Below are positions 26,360 through 34,614 of a DNA stretch of 64,000 nucleotides, piece after piece. The stretch lies in contig NZ_AQUR01000075.1 of assembly GCF_000372525.1 (NCBI RefSeq), positions 1 to 64,000 of the forward strand, in the 5' to 3' direction. Position 1 is the stretch's first letter; each line of letters begins with the position of its first letter. Source of the stretch: Cupriavidus neocaledonicus (GTDB lineage: Bacteria > Pseudomonadota > Gammaproteobacteria > Burkholderiales > Burkholderiaceae). The position numbers were made by a program, and so were the translations under genes. The notes under the pieces were generated by a model. That model had not been told where the DNA came from and ran no database searches. It saw only the letters and a list, made by a program, of their open reading frames with translations.

Positions 26360-26375
26360 TTGTGCGCCGCAACAA
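26360..26375 (-). promoter_or_regulatory. Probable PhaR operator overlapping the phaP1 transcription start
   Basis: TTGTGCGCCGCAACAA is a near-palindrome that would cover about +1 of the promoter at 26381-26408. In C. necator PhaR is known to bind phaP1 at two sites, one at the start and one upstream of -35. This is the start-site copy by position; the match is inferred, not tested. Confidence 0.6.
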
Positions 26376-26380
26376 GCCGT

Positions 26381-26408
26381 ATTGTAGGGGCCGCCTAATC
26401 AATGTCAA
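26381..26408 (-). promoter_or_regulatory. Consensus sigma-70 promoter of phaP1
   Basis: On the minus strand TTGACA (26408-26403) and TACAAT (26386-26381) are 16 bases apart. This near-perfect promoter fits the very strong expression of phasin once PhaR is released. Confidence 0.9.
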
Positions 26409-26412
26409 GGAG

Positions 26413-26433
26413 ATTTTGTGCGTCGCACAAAAT
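26413..26433 (-). promoter_or_regulatory. Probable PhaR operator upstream of the phaP1 -35 box
   Basis: ATTTTGTGCG and CGCACAAAAT form perfect 10-base arms around one central base, four bases upstream of the TTGACA box. It shares TTGTGCG and its complement with the site at 26360-26375, and its position agrees with the second PhaR site described for C. necator phaP1. Confidence 0.7.
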
Positions 26434-26592
26434 GCCGGTGGGCCGGCTAACGACAAGTGGCTTCAGAGCCATTCCAGGACCACCCGGCAATACGCCGGCA
26501 GGGGTGCTACCATGCCAGGCTGCTCGCGCCGCCACGCCGGCCGGGGCCGGAACACCAACAAGATGTGAACAGGATCGCCCAGGCCTCATCCC

Positions 26593-27519
26593 ATGCTCGC
26601 TTTCTACGCCGACCACTTCGTGCTGCCGCTGCCGCCAGGGCATCGCTTCCCCATGCGCAAGTACAGCATGCTGCGCGACGCGGTGTCGGCCCAGGTGCCC
26701 GGGCTGCGCCTGTCCGAGGCGCCGCGTGCCGGCGACGATGCGCTGCTGCTGGCGCACACGGCGGAATATGTAGAGGCGGCCTCGGCCGGGACGCTCGACG
26801 CGTCGCGCCAGCGCGAGATCGGCTTTCCGTGGTCCGAGGCCATGGTGGAGCGCTCGCGCCGTTCGGCGGGCGCGACCATCGAGGCCTGCCGCAGCGCGCT
26901 GCGTGATGGCATTGCCGTGAACCTGGCGGGTGGCACGCACCACGCGTATGCAGACAAGGGCGGCGGCTTCTGCGTCTTCAACGATGCCGCCATCGCCGCG
27001 CGCGTGCTGCAGCGCGACGGCGCGGTGCGCCGCGTCGCGGTGATCGACCTCGACGTGCATCAGGGCAACGGCACCGCGTCGATCCTGCACGGCGACCCCT
27101 CGGTATTCACGCTGTCGCTGCACGGCGAGAAGAACTACCCGTTCCGCAAGGAAGCCAGCGACCTCGACGTCGGCCTGCCGGATGGCTGCGACGACGAGGC
27201 CTACGCGCAGGCGCTGCAGACGGCGCTGGACACGCTGTTCCGCCGCTTCGAGCCGGACCTGCTGATTTACCTGGCCGGCGCGGACCCGCACGAGGGCGAC
27301 CGGCTCGGGCGGTTGAAACTGACCATGGCCGGCCTGGCACGGCGCGACCGCCTGGTGTTCGACGCCGCGCAGGCACGCCGGCTGCCGGTGGCGGTGACCA
27401 TGGCCGGCGGCTACGGCCACCAGATCGAAGACACCGTTGCCGTCCATGCGCAGACGGTGCGGCTCGCCGCGCAATATCACGCCCGCTACGCGCAGCTTGC
27501 CGCGCCGCTTGCCTCATGA
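26593..27519 (+). CDS. Histone deacetylase-superfamily deacetylase
   Basis: The 308-residue protein belongs to the arginase/deacetylase fold family, zinc-dependent amide hydrolases acting on acetyl-lysine, acetylpolyamines or similar. Visible motifs are PGHRFPMRKYSML near the start, GGTHHAYADKGGGFCVFNDAAIAA with the His-His pair, VIDLDVHQGNGTA with the Asp-His zinc ligands, YLAGADPHEGDRLGRL with the third Asp ligand, and the terminal MAGGYG. The bacterial substrate is unknown. It overlaps the following exporter gene by four bases, so the two are probably co-translated. Confidence 0.92.
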   Translation: MLAFYADHFVLPLPPGHRFPMRKYSMLRDAVSAQVPGLRLSEAPRAGDDALLLAHTAEYVEAASAGTLDASRQREIGFPWSEAMVERSRRSAGATIEACRSALRDGIAVNLAGGTHHAYADKGGGFCVFNDAAIAARVLQRDGAVRRVAVIDLDVHQGNGTASILHGDPSVFTLSLHGEKNYPFRKEASDLDVGLPDGCDDEAYAQALQTALDTLFRRFEPDLLIYLAGADPHEGDRLGRLKLTMAGLARRDRLVFDAAQARRLPVAVTMAGGYGHQIEDTVAVHAQTVRLAAQYHARYAQLAAPLAS

Positions 27520-28442
27520 GCGAGGCGATTGAGCCAGGCCGCAGCGGCGCGGCCAACCCGCGCGCCACGCTGTGGGTCGCGTCGATGCCGTGGCTGTTCG
27601 TGCTGATCTGGAGCACCGGCTTTATCGTCGCCAAGTACGGCATGCCCTACGCGGAGCCGATGACCTTCCTGTTCCTGCGCTTTGCCGGCGTGCTGGCGCT
27701 GATGGTGCCGTTCGTGCTGCTGGCGCGCGTGCCGCTGCCGCGCGTGACGGGATCGACTGCGACCCACTGGCGCGCGGTGGGGCATATCGCGGTGGCCGGC
27801 CTGCTGCTGCAGGCGGGCTATCTCGGCGGGGTATGGGCCGCGATCAAGCTCGGCATGCCGGCAGGCGTATCGGCGCTGATTGTCGGCATGCAGCCGATCC
27901 TGACCGCGCTGATCGCCACGCGCATGGGCGAGCGCATCGGCGCACGCCAGTGGCTGGGCCTGCTGCTGGGCATTGCCGGCGTGGCGCTGGTGGTGGCGAA
28001 CAAGCTCGGCACCAGCGGCTTGACGCCGGCCAGCCTCGCCCTGGCGGGCGGGGCGTTGTTCAGCATCACCGTGGGCACGGTCTACCAGCGGCATTTCTGC
28101 CCCGTGTTCGACCTGCGCATGGGTTCGGTGATCCAGTTCGCCGCGGCGGCGCTCGCCTGCGTGCCGTTCATGTTCCTGTGCGAGACGCGGGACGTGCAGT
28201 GGACCGCCGCGATGCTCGGCGCGCTGGCATGGTCGGTGGTGGCGTTGTCGATCGGCGCGATCTCGCTGCTGTTCCTGCTGATCCGCCAGGGTGCCGCCAC
28301 CAGGGTGTCCAGCCTGATGTACCTGACCCCGCCCACCACTGCGGTGATGGCCTGGCTGCTGTTCGGCGAGCGCTTCCCGCCGCTGGCGGCCGCCGGCATG
28401 GTGCTGGCTGCTCTGGGTGTCGCGCTTGTCATCCGTCGCTAG
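27516..28442 (+). CDS. DMT-superfamily (EamA) permease
   Basis: The 308-residue protein has ten predicted membrane segments in two five-helix EamA repeats (about 20-150 and 165-305). It has the family's LIWSTGFIVAKYGMPYAEPMTFLFLRF start and YLTPPTTAVMAWLLFGERFPPLAAAGMVLAALGVALV end. Such proteins export amino acids or metabolites across the inner membrane. The four-base overlap with the deacetylase gene suggests linked roles, for instance export of a deacetylated product, but that is conjecture. Confidence 0.9.
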   Translation: MSEAIEPGRSGAANPRATLWVASMPWLFVLIWSTGFIVAKYGMPYAEPMTFLFLRFAGVLALMVPFVLLARVPLPRVTGSTATHWRAVGHIAVAGLLLQAGYLGGVWAAIKLGMPAGVSALIVGMQPILTALIATRMGERIGARQWLGLLLGIAGVALVVANKLGTSGLTPASLALAGGALFSITVGTVYQRHFCPVFDLRMGSVIQFAAAALACVPFMFLCETRDVQWTAAMLGALAWSVVALSIGAISLLFLLIRQGAATRVSSLMYLTPPTTAVMAWLLFGERFPPLAAAGMVLAALGVALVIRR

Positions 28443-28526
28443 CGGCTGCGCGTTCGTATCGCGTAGGCCGCTGGTTCAGAATATTCGCATTTCGTACTGC
28501 CTCGCGTCCTGTCTCCCTCTCGCCCC

Positions 28527-28985
28527 ATGAAACCGCAAGCCGAATCGCGCAGTGCCTATCCGTACTTCCAGCCGATCACCACGCGTTGGATGGACAACGA
28601 TGTCTATGGCCACGTTAACAACGTTGTCTACTACAGTTATTTTGACACCGTGGTGAATACCTACCTGATCCGGCAGGGCGTGCTCGATGTCACGTCGGGC
28701 GAGACCATCGGGCTGGTGATCGAGACGCAGTGCAACTACTTCTCGTCGCTCAGTTTTCCCGAGACCGTGGTAGCGGGTTTACGCGTAGCCAGGCTGGGCA
28801 CGTCGAGCGTGCGCTATGAGGTCGGCCTGTTCAGCGGCGACAACGAAGTCGCTGCCGCGCAAGGGCATTTCATCCACGTCTATGTCGATCGTGCCACGCG
28901 CCGGCCGGTACCGTTGCCGGGCGCGTTGCGCGAAGCGCTGCTGCCGCTGGTGGCGGCGGGCGCGGTGACCGGCGCACGGGAATAG
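28527..28985 (+). CDS. Acyl-CoA thioesterase, hotdog fold (4HBT/YbgC type)
   Basis: The 152-residue protein shows the 4-hydroxybenzoyl-CoA thioesterase pattern with the active-site Asp in TTRWMDNDVYGHVNNVVYYSYFDT and the following ETQCNYFSSLSFPETVVAGLRV strands. Members hydrolyse short or aromatic acyl-CoAs. The real substrate is not evident from the sequence. It is followed 16 bases later by a nitroreductase gene. The start has only a weak ribosome binding site. Confidence 0.9.
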   Translation: MKPQAESRSAYPYFQPITTRWMDNDVYGHVNNVVYYSYFDTVVNTYLIRQGVLDVTSGETIGLVIETQCNYFSSLSFPETVVAGLRVARLGTSSVRYEVGLFSGDNEVAAAQGHFIHVYVDRATRRPVPLPGALREALLPLVAAGAVTGARE

Positions 28986-29001
28986 GGCGGGGCAACAGGA
29001 G

Positions 29002-29724
29002 ATGAACAAGATGTCCCTCGAGAAGCAACTCGGCTCGCAGGAGGCCGTGGACTGCGTGGATCGCGCGATCCTGACGCGGCGCTCGGTGCGGGCCTTTCTC
29101 GATACGCCCGTGCCGCGCAGCACCGTGGAAGAGATCCTGGCGGTGGCCAGCCGCGCGCCGTCCGGCACCAATACGCAGCCGTGGCGCGTCTATGTGCTGT
29201 CGGGCGACGCCAAGGCCAAGCTGTGCGCCGACGTGCTGGCCGCCTATGAAGACCCCGAGCGCGACAGCAAGTACCGGGAGGAGTACCCCTACTATCCGCG
29301 CGCATGGGCCGACCCGTATCTGTCGCGGCGGCGCAAGGTGGGCTGGGACCTGTACGGGCTGCTCGAGATCAGCCGCGAGGACAAGGCGCGCATGCATGAG
29401 CAGCATGCGCGCAACTTCCGTTTCTTCGATGCGCCGGTAGGCATCATCTTTACCATCGACCGCATCATGGAGCAGGGCAGCTGGCTCGACTACGGCATGT
29501 TCCTGCAAAGCATCATGGTCGCCGCCCGGGCGCGCGGGCTCGATACCTGCCCGCAGGCGGCGTTCACGCAGTTCCACAAGATCATTGCCAGCCACCTGCG
29601 GCTGCCACCGGAAGAAATGGTGGTGTGCGGCATGTCGCTGGGTTTTGCCGATCCCGAGGCCGTCGCCAACCGCCTCACCACCGAACGTGAGCCGGTCAGC
29701 GGGTTCGCGCGTTTTCTCTCATAG
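29002..29724 (+). CDS. Nitroreductase-family flavoprotein
   Basis: The 240-residue protein has the FMN-dependent nitroreductase signatures: ILTRRSVRAFLDTPV near the N-terminus, SRAPSGTNTQPWRVYVL, FQ-type GMFLQSIMVAARARGLDTCPQAAFTQFH, and the C-terminal VVCGMSLGFADPEAVANRL. Such enzymes reduce nitro compounds, quinones or enones with NAD(P)H. The ribosome binding site is AGGAGATGAACAAG, and the alternative start MSLEKQL three codons later is also possible. It is probably co-transcribed with the upstream thioesterase gene. Confidence 0.9.
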   Translation: MNKMSLEKQLGSQEAVDCVDRAILTRRSVRAFLDTPVPRSTVEEILAVASRAPSGTNTQPWRVYVLSGDAKAKLCADVLAAYEDPERDSKYREEYPYYPRAWADPYLSRRRKVGWDLYGLLEISREDKARMHEQHARNFRFFDAPVGIIFTIDRIMEQGSWLDYGMFLQSIMVAARARGLDTCPQAAFTQFHKIIASHLRLPPEEMVVCGMSLGFADPEAVANRLTTEREPVSGFARFLS

Positions 29725-29995
29725 TGAAATTTGTTTCAACATGTAACGATGAACGCCGATAACACAAGAGACTTTTCGTATTGGCTGGATCGCTACGAAG
29801 GGGTAGCAAGGGTGAGCCGGACTGCGCTTGGTCGAGCGCACGAGAGTTCGGTAGCGGACGTGACGCATCACGTACTTTTTACACAATGCGGAAATGTATG
29901 TGAATCGAACTTTAAGGAGCGTCTGTAAGTCTTTAATCTTGCTAACAATTTCTTTATTTCCTACACTAGCGCCATTCCTATGCGCTGAACGAATC
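29725..29995. other. 271-base, relatively AT-rich gap upstream of pbpG
   Basis: The region should carry the pbpG promoter. Small palindromes occur (GTGACGCATCAC at 29858-29869) but no consensus promoter stands out. A 65-codon open frame here looks spurious. Confidence 0.4.
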
Positions 29996-31210
29996 ATGTT
30001 CCGGTCTGATTCCATTTTCTCCAGATTCTTCGGCTCCACACCCTTGTCGGCCATCGCCGCCGCGGTACTGGTGTCGGTGTCGATGGTCGCGGTGCCCGTG
30101 GCCGAAGCGGCCACCCAGGCTGCATCAACAAAAACAAGCAAAAAACAGGCAACATCCGCCAAAACGGAGAAAAAGACCGCTTCCAGGCCGGTTGCCAAGA
30201 GCGCCCGCAACGCCCGGGTCGCGCAGAGCGAGGCAGGCTCCGCGCGCAAGGTGGTGGTGCTGAAGAAGGGCAAGCGCCACGTCGTGGTGGCGCAACGCGC
30301 GGCCCCGGTGCGGGCGGCGTTCACGCCTTCCAAGCCGTCGCTGGGCGAGGCGATGGGCCTGCGCGACACCGACGATGCCCTGGCCCTGCGCTCCAGCGTT
30401 GCCCTGGTGATGGACCAGAATTCCAACGAGGTCCTGTTCCAGAAGAATGCCGGCGCCGTGCTGCCGATTGCATCGATCACCAAGCTGATGACCGCGCTGG
30501 TGGTGATGGACTCGCGCCTGCCGATGGACGAGGTGCTGACCATCACCGAGGAAGACCGCGACACCGAGAAGCACAGCAGCTCGCGCCTGCGCTTCGGCAC
30601 CCAGCTGACGCGCCAGGAACTGCTGCTGCTGGCGCTGATGTCGTCCGAGAACCGCGCCGCTTCGGCGCTGGGCCGCCACTACCCGGGCGGCTTGCCTGCC
30701 TTTGTGCAGGCGATGAACCGCAAGGCGCGCGAGCTCGGCATGAACGACAGCCATTTCGTCGATTCCAGCGGCCTGTCGAGCAGCAACGTGTCGAGCGCGA
30801 CCGACCTGGTGCGCATGGTCAACGCCGCGTACCGCAACCCGACCATCCGCGAGTTCTCGACCCAGACCGAGCATGAGGTCAACGTGCTGGGCCGCACCCA
30901 GCATTACGTCAGCACCAACCGCCTGGTGCGCGGCGGCAACTGGGAGATCGGCCTGCAGAAGACCGGCTTTATCTCCGAGGCCGGCCAGTGCCTGGTGATG
31001 CAGGCCCGCGTGCACGGGCGCAATGTGGTGATGGTGTTCCTGGATTCGGCAGGCAAGCTGTCGCGCTTTGCCGATGCCAACCGCGTCAAGGACTGGCTCG
31101 AGCATTCGCCGTCCTCGCCGCAGCGCGGCTTCCCGTCGTCGCCCAACCTGACGCAGGGTCCGGGCAGCGCGCACGCGGTGCTGGCCTCGCAGCAATCGCG
31201 CGGCATCTGA
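29996..31210 (+). CDS. pbpG: D-alanyl-D-alanine endopeptidase (PBP7/8 type)
   Basis: This secreted, penicillin-binding serine peptidase trims peptidoglycan cross-links. The 404-residue protein has an N-terminal hydrophobic segment ending in AVPVAEAATQ (signal peptide), then a Lys/Ala/Arg-rich stretch of about 80 residues, then the S11 peptidase domain: S160-x-x-K163 in IASITKLMT, SSENRAA for the S-x-N motif, and LQKTGFISEAG for K-T-G. The start at MFRSDSIFSRFF was preferred over one 34 codons upstream, which would put another hydrophobic stretch in front. The long basic linker is unusual and may bind the cell wall. Confidence 0.92.
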   Translation: MFRSDSIFSRFFGSTPLSAIAAAVLVSVSMVAVPVAEAATQAASTKTSKKQATSAKTEKKTASRPVAKSARNARVAQSEAGSARKVVVLKKGKRHVVVAQRAAPVRAAFTPSKPSLGEAMGLRDTDDALALRSSVALVMDQNSNEVLFQKNAGAVLPIASITKLMTALVVMDSRLPMDEVLTITEEDRDTEKHSSSRLRFGTQLTRQELLLLALMSSENRAASALGRHYPGGLPAFVQAMNRKARELGMNDSHFVDSSGLSSSNVSSATDLVRMVNAAYRNPTIREFSTQTEHEVNVLGRTQHYVSTNRLVRGGNWEIGLQKTGFISEAGQCLVMQARVHGRNVVMVFLDSAGKLSRFADANRVKDWLEHSPSSPQRGFPSSPNLTQGPGSAHAVLASQQSRGI

Positions 31211-31230
31211 GGCCGCACGCCTGACTGGAA

Positions 31231-31257
31231 AAAACGCGCCGCATTGCGGCGCGTTTT
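31231..31257. terminator. Bidirectional intrinsic terminator between pbpG and the FAD oxidase gene
   Basis: AAAACGCGCCGC at 31231-31242 pairs with GCGGCGCGTTTT at 31246-31257 around three bases. A-rich and T-rich flanks allow it to end both converging transcripts. Confidence 0.9.
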
Positions 31258-31275
31258 GCTTTGGTGAAGGACCCG

Positions 31276-32688
31276 TCAGAGCAGCTTGCCGGGGTTCATG
31301 ATGCCGGCGGGATCGAACACCGCCTTGAGCTCGCGCATCAGGCGCAATTCCAGCGGATCCTTCACCGCCAGGAAGGCATGGCGCTTGAGCTGGCCGATGC
31401 CATGCTCGGCGCTGATGCTGCCGCCGTACCGCATCACCTCGTCCAGCACCGCAGCGGTCACGGCATCGCCCTGCGTGGCTGCCCAGTCCGTGGGGGCCCC
31501 GGCCGGACGCGACAGGTTGTAGTGCAGGTTGCCGTCGCCGAAGTGCCCGAACACGAAGGGCCGGATCGCGGCATCGAGCGCGCGCAGCCGGGCTGCCATC
31601 GACTCCATGAAAGCCGGGATCTGCTCGATCGGCAGCGACACGTCGTGCTTGAGGTGCGGACCGTCGGCACGCTGCGCTTCGGAGATTTCCTCGCGCAGTT
31701 TCCACAGCGCCTGCAGTTGCGCCAGCGAAGCGGAGACGGCGGCATCGAGGCACAGCTCGCGTTCCAGCGCCTCGCCGATGACGCGTTCCAGCAGCGCGTT
31801 CAGCGCCGCCTCATCGGTGGTATCGGCCAGTTCCACCAGCACATAGGCCGGATAGCGCTGCGCGAACGGCTCCTGCACGCCTTCCGCATGCGCGAGCACC
31901 AGGTCCAGGCAAGCGCCGGTAAAGAACTCGAAGGCCTGCAGGCGTGCGCCGCATTGCTCGAACAGCAGTTCATAGAGCGCCAGCGACTGTGCGGGCGAGG
32001 CCACCGCCGCCAGCACCACGCTGCGCGTATCGGTGCGCGGGAACAGGCGCAGCGCCGCCGCGGTGATCACGCCGAGCGTGCCTTCGGAGCCGATCAGCAG
32101 CTGCTTCAGGTCGTAGCCGGTATTGTCCTTGCGCAGCGTGCGCAGCCCGTGGAAGACCTCGCCGTTGGGCAGCACCGCTTCGACCCCCAGCACCAGTTCG
32201 CGTGTCATGCCATAGCGCACCACGTTGACGCCGCCGGCATTGGTGGCCAGGTTGCCGCCAATCTGGCACGAGTCCTCGGCGGCCAGCGACAGCGGCAGCA
32301 GGCGGTTGGCGTCCTGCGCCGCGCGGCGCAGGTTGCCCAGGATGCAGCCGGCCTCGGCCACCATGGTATTGGCGATGGTGTCGAGCGAGCGCACCGCGTT
32401 CATGCGGTCCAGGCTCAGCACCACGTTTTGCGCGCGCGCATCGGGGGTGGCGCCGCCGCACAGGCCGGTATTGCCGCCGCGCGGCACCACCGGCACCGCG
32501 GCCTGCTGGCACAGCGCCAGCGCGCGCGACACCTCGTCGACGCTACGGGGCCGCAGCACCGCCTGGGCCTGGCCGCGGTAGATGCCGCGCCAGTCCGACA
32601 GCCACGGCGCGATGTCGTCCGGGTGGGTCAGCGCGGTGTCGGGGCCGAGGGCTTCGGTGAGCCGCTGGGCAAAGGATCCGTTTTGCAT
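31276..32688 (-). CDS. FAD-linked 2-hydroxyacid dehydrogenase (GlcD/D-lactate dehydrogenase family)
   Basis: The 470-residue flavoprotein has the FAD-binding PCMH domain with VVPRGGNTGLCGGATP and SCQIGGNLATNAGGVNVVRYG, then the FAD-oxidase C-terminal domain with VFGHFGDGNLHYNL and the closing EHGIGQLKRHAFLAVKDPLELRLMRELKAVFDPAGIMNPGKLL. The family oxidises D-lactate, glycolate, D-2-hydroxyglutarate or related acids. No glcE/glcF partner is adjacent, so a D-2-hydroxyglutarate or D-lactate role is more likely than glycolate oxidase. It is preceded by a GntR regulator gene 15 bases away on the same strand. Confidence 0.9.
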   Translation of the reverse strand: MQNGSFAQRLTEALGPDTALTHPDDIAPWLSDWRGIYRGQAQAVLRPRSVDEVSRALALCQQAAVPVVPRGGNTGLCGGATPDARAQNVVLSLDRMNAVRSLDTIANTMVAEAGCILGNLRRAAQDANRLLPLSLAAEDSCQIGGNLATNAGGVNVVRYGMTRELVLGVEAVLPNGEVFHGLRTLRKDNTGYDLKQLLIGSEGTLGVITAAALRLFPRTDTRSVVLAAVASPAQSLALYELLFEQCGARLQAFEFFTGACLDLVLAHAEGVQEPFAQRYPAYVLVELADTTDEAALNALLERVIGEALERELCLDAAVSASLAQLQALWKLREEISEAQRADGPHLKHDVSLPIEQIPAFMESMAARLRALDAAIRPFVFGHFGDGNLHYNLSRPAGAPTDWAATQGDAVTAAVLDEVMRYGGSISAEHGIGQLKRHAFLAVKDPLELRLMRELKAVFDPAGIMNPGKLL

Positions 32689-32703
32689 GATGGTGGTGTC
32701 TTG

Positions 32704-33453
32704 TCAGGAAAGGGATGCCGTGCTGGTGGCGCTACGCGCCAGTGCTGCGTCGTCGCGCACGCGTAGCGTCAGCCCGAGGCGGCGCGCGGCGCTTTGCAGG
32801 TGCGCCACTGCCGCCGCGCGCGCCGCGCCGGCATCGCCGCGGCGGATGGCCGTGACGATGGCTTCGTGTTCGGCATGCACGGTCTCGGCCAGGCCGGGCT
32901 GGCGCAGCGTATTCGCACGCGCGGTGGCGACCGCCTGGTGCAGCTGCAGGTTCAGGTATTGCAGCAGCTGGCGGTAGTACGGGTTGTGCGTGGCGGCGGC
33001 GATGCCGATATGCAACGCCGCGTCCAGATCGGCGGCTGGCTGCGGGTCATAGAGCCGGTCCTGCAGGCGCTGCAGCAGCGCGGTCAGCGCGGCCACGTCG
33101 TCGTCGGTGCGGCGCACCGCGGCCAGCGCCGCGGCGGCGCCTTCCAGGTCGATGCGCAGGTCATACAGGTCGGCCAGCTCGCCGGCGTCGAGCTCGGGCT
33201 GGCGCGGCAGCTGGAACCCGGCTGCGCCGGTGCGCGAGCGCACCGTGCAGCCGACGCCCTGGCGCGACTCGACAAAGCCCTGCGAACGCAGGTGCTCGGT
33301 GACTTCGCGGATCACGGCGGCGCTGACGCCGTATTGCTCGGCCAGTTGCCGGCCGGTCGGCAGGCGGCTGCCGACGGGGTAGGCGCCGCTTTCGATATCC
33401 GCGCGCAGCTGGCGCGTGACCTGTTCGGTAAGGGTGACGGTGCGGGTACGCAT
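32704..33453 (-). CDS. GntR/FadR-family transcriptional regulator
   Basis: The 249-residue protein has an N-terminal winged helix (TEQVTRQLRADIESGAYPVGSRLPTGRQLAEQYGVSAAVIREVTEHLRSQGFVESRQGVG) and a C-terminal helical FCD ligand domain with LYDLRIDLEGAAAALAA and the metal-ligand-like D/H residues in DLDAALHIGIAAATHNPYY. FadR-type regulators of this branch respond to organic acids. Being the first gene before the FAD-linked dehydrogenase, it most likely controls that operon, possibly with lactate or a related hydroxyacid as ligand. Confidence 0.92.
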   Translation of the reverse strand: MRTRTVTLTEQVTRQLRADIESGAYPVGSRLPTGRQLAEQYGVSAAVIREVTEHLRSQGFVESRQGVGCTVRSRTGAAGFQLPRQPELDAGELADLYDLRIDLEGAAAALAAVRRTDDDVAALTALLQRLQDRLYDPQPAADLDAALHIGIAAATHNPYYRQLLQYLNLQLHQAVATARANTLRQPGLAETVHAEHEAIVTAIRRGDAGAARAAAVAHLQSAARRLGLTLRVRDDAALARSATSTASLS

Positions 33454-33591
33454 GGCGTCGATTATAAGGTTTGCTGGTTATCTGAAAACATAGGGTAAAC
33501 GTTTATGCAATGAAAACCCGCGGCGCCAAAGCAAAACGCGCGGACTGCCTTGCCGGCAGCCCGCGCGTTGGCGGTGCATGGCCCGTTCGCC

Positions 33592-34377
33592 TCAGGCGGC
33601 GGCTTCGGTCACGTAGCCCATGCCGCGCGAGATCTGCAGGGCGGTGTCCTTCAGGTTCTGCAGCCAGCTGTCCTGCAGCCGGTCCGCCGGCGCCGACAGC
33701 GACAGGCCCGCGACCAGCCGGCGCGAGTCGTCGTAGATGCCGGCGGCGATGCAGCGCACCCCCAGTTCCAGCTCTTCGTTGTCGCGCGCATAGCCGTTGG
33801 TGCGGACCCAGTTGAGTTCGCGTTCCAGCTTGGCCAGGTCAGTGATCGAGGTGCGGGTGTGGCCGGCCAGCCCGGTGCGGGTGGCGTAATTGCGCACGCG
33901 CGCCGACTCGTCGGCGGCCAGGAACAGCTTGCCCACCGAGGTCAGGTGCAGCGGCGCGCGGCCGCCGATGGCACGCACCACCTGCATGCCCGAGCGCTCG
34001 CTGTAAGCGCGCTCGATATAGACGATCTCGTCGCCCTGGCGCACCGACAGGTTGACGGTCTGGCCGGTGACGCGGTGCAGCGCGCGCATCGGCGCCAGCG
34101 CCGCGTCGCGCACCGACAGGCGCGCCTTGACCAGGTTGCCCAGCTCCAGCAGCCGCATGCCGAGGCGGTAGCTGCCGGGGTCGGAGCGGTCGACAAAGCG
34201 GCACGCCACCATGTCGTTGAGGATGCGGTGCGCGGTAGAAGGATGCAGGCCGGTGGCCAGCGACAGCTCTTTCAGGCTGACCGGGTCGGCATGCTGGGCG
34301 AGGGCGTCCAGCAGGGTCATCATGCGCTCGATGACCTGGATGGACGTCTTGCCGGGTGACTTGTCTGCGTCGGACAT
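33592..34377 (-). CDS. IclR-family transcriptional regulator
   Basis: The 261-residue protein has the IclR arrangement: a winged helix (IQVIERMMTLLDALAQHADPVSLKELSLATGLHPSTAHRILNDMVACRFVDR) and a C-terminal effector-binding GAF-like domain (LGMRLLELGNLVKARLSVRDAALAPMRALH...AGIYDDSRRLVAGLSLSAPADRL). It reads divergently from lutA and is the probable regulator of lutAB. The start at MSDADKSPGK was chosen over one six codons upstream because the extra MLLFPT is not typical. Confidence 0.92.
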   Translation of the reverse strand: MSDADKSPGKTSIQVIERMMTLLDALAQHADPVSLKELSLATGLHPSTAHRILNDMVACRFVDRSDPGSYRLGMRLLELGNLVKARLSVRDAALAPMRALHRVTGQTVNLSVRQGDEIVYIERAYSERSGMQVVRAIGGRAPLHLTSVGKLFLAADESARVRNYATRTGLAGHTRTSITDLAKLERELNWVRTNGYARDNEELELGVRCIAAGIYDDSRRLVAGLSLSAPADRLQDSWLQNLKDTALQISRGMGYVTEAAA

Positions 34378-34444
34378 GGTTGGGAAAAGTAGCAATGTTG
34401 CCTTGCGGCATTTTTAAGCGTCTGGCTGATTCTATCTCGCATCG

Positions 34445-34466
34445 TGAAAATTTCAATAGGTGAAAT
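34445..34466. promoter_or_regulatory. Candidate IclR-type operator between iclR-like gene and lutA
   Basis: TGAAAATTTCA at 34445-34455 is an inverted repeat (TGAAA/TTTCA) followed after five bases by TGAAAT. IclR-family regulators often bind such short A/T-rich palindromes in divergent promoters. The site is 68 bases from the regulator start and 150 from lutA. Confidence 0.45.
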
Positions 34467-34614
34467 GACATTACGGTAAGAAACGCCGCGTGATGTCGCG
34501 ACTCTGGTCCCGTGCTGTGGCACCGCGTTCATATGGCCAGTTAACGCTTTGTGCGCCACCCGCGGCGCCGAACGCGCATAATTGCGGGGTTTCAGGGTCT
34601 GGGAGAAGTCAACA

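Larger units (their letters stand above)
26237..26592. other. 356-base divergent region between phaP1 and the deacetylase gene
   Basis: The left two-thirds carry the phaP1 leader, promoter and operators. 26440-26592 holds no recognised element apart from GC-rich sequence leading into the deacetylase gene. Confidence 0.6.

Noticed and set aside
26335..26568. A 77-codon frame across the phaP1 promoter
   Set aside because: It runs through promoter and operator sequences of the opposite strand and has no coding signature.
29731..29928. A 65-codon frame upstream of pbpG
   Set aside because: No ribosome binding site or family resemblance; the region is more likely promoter and leader.
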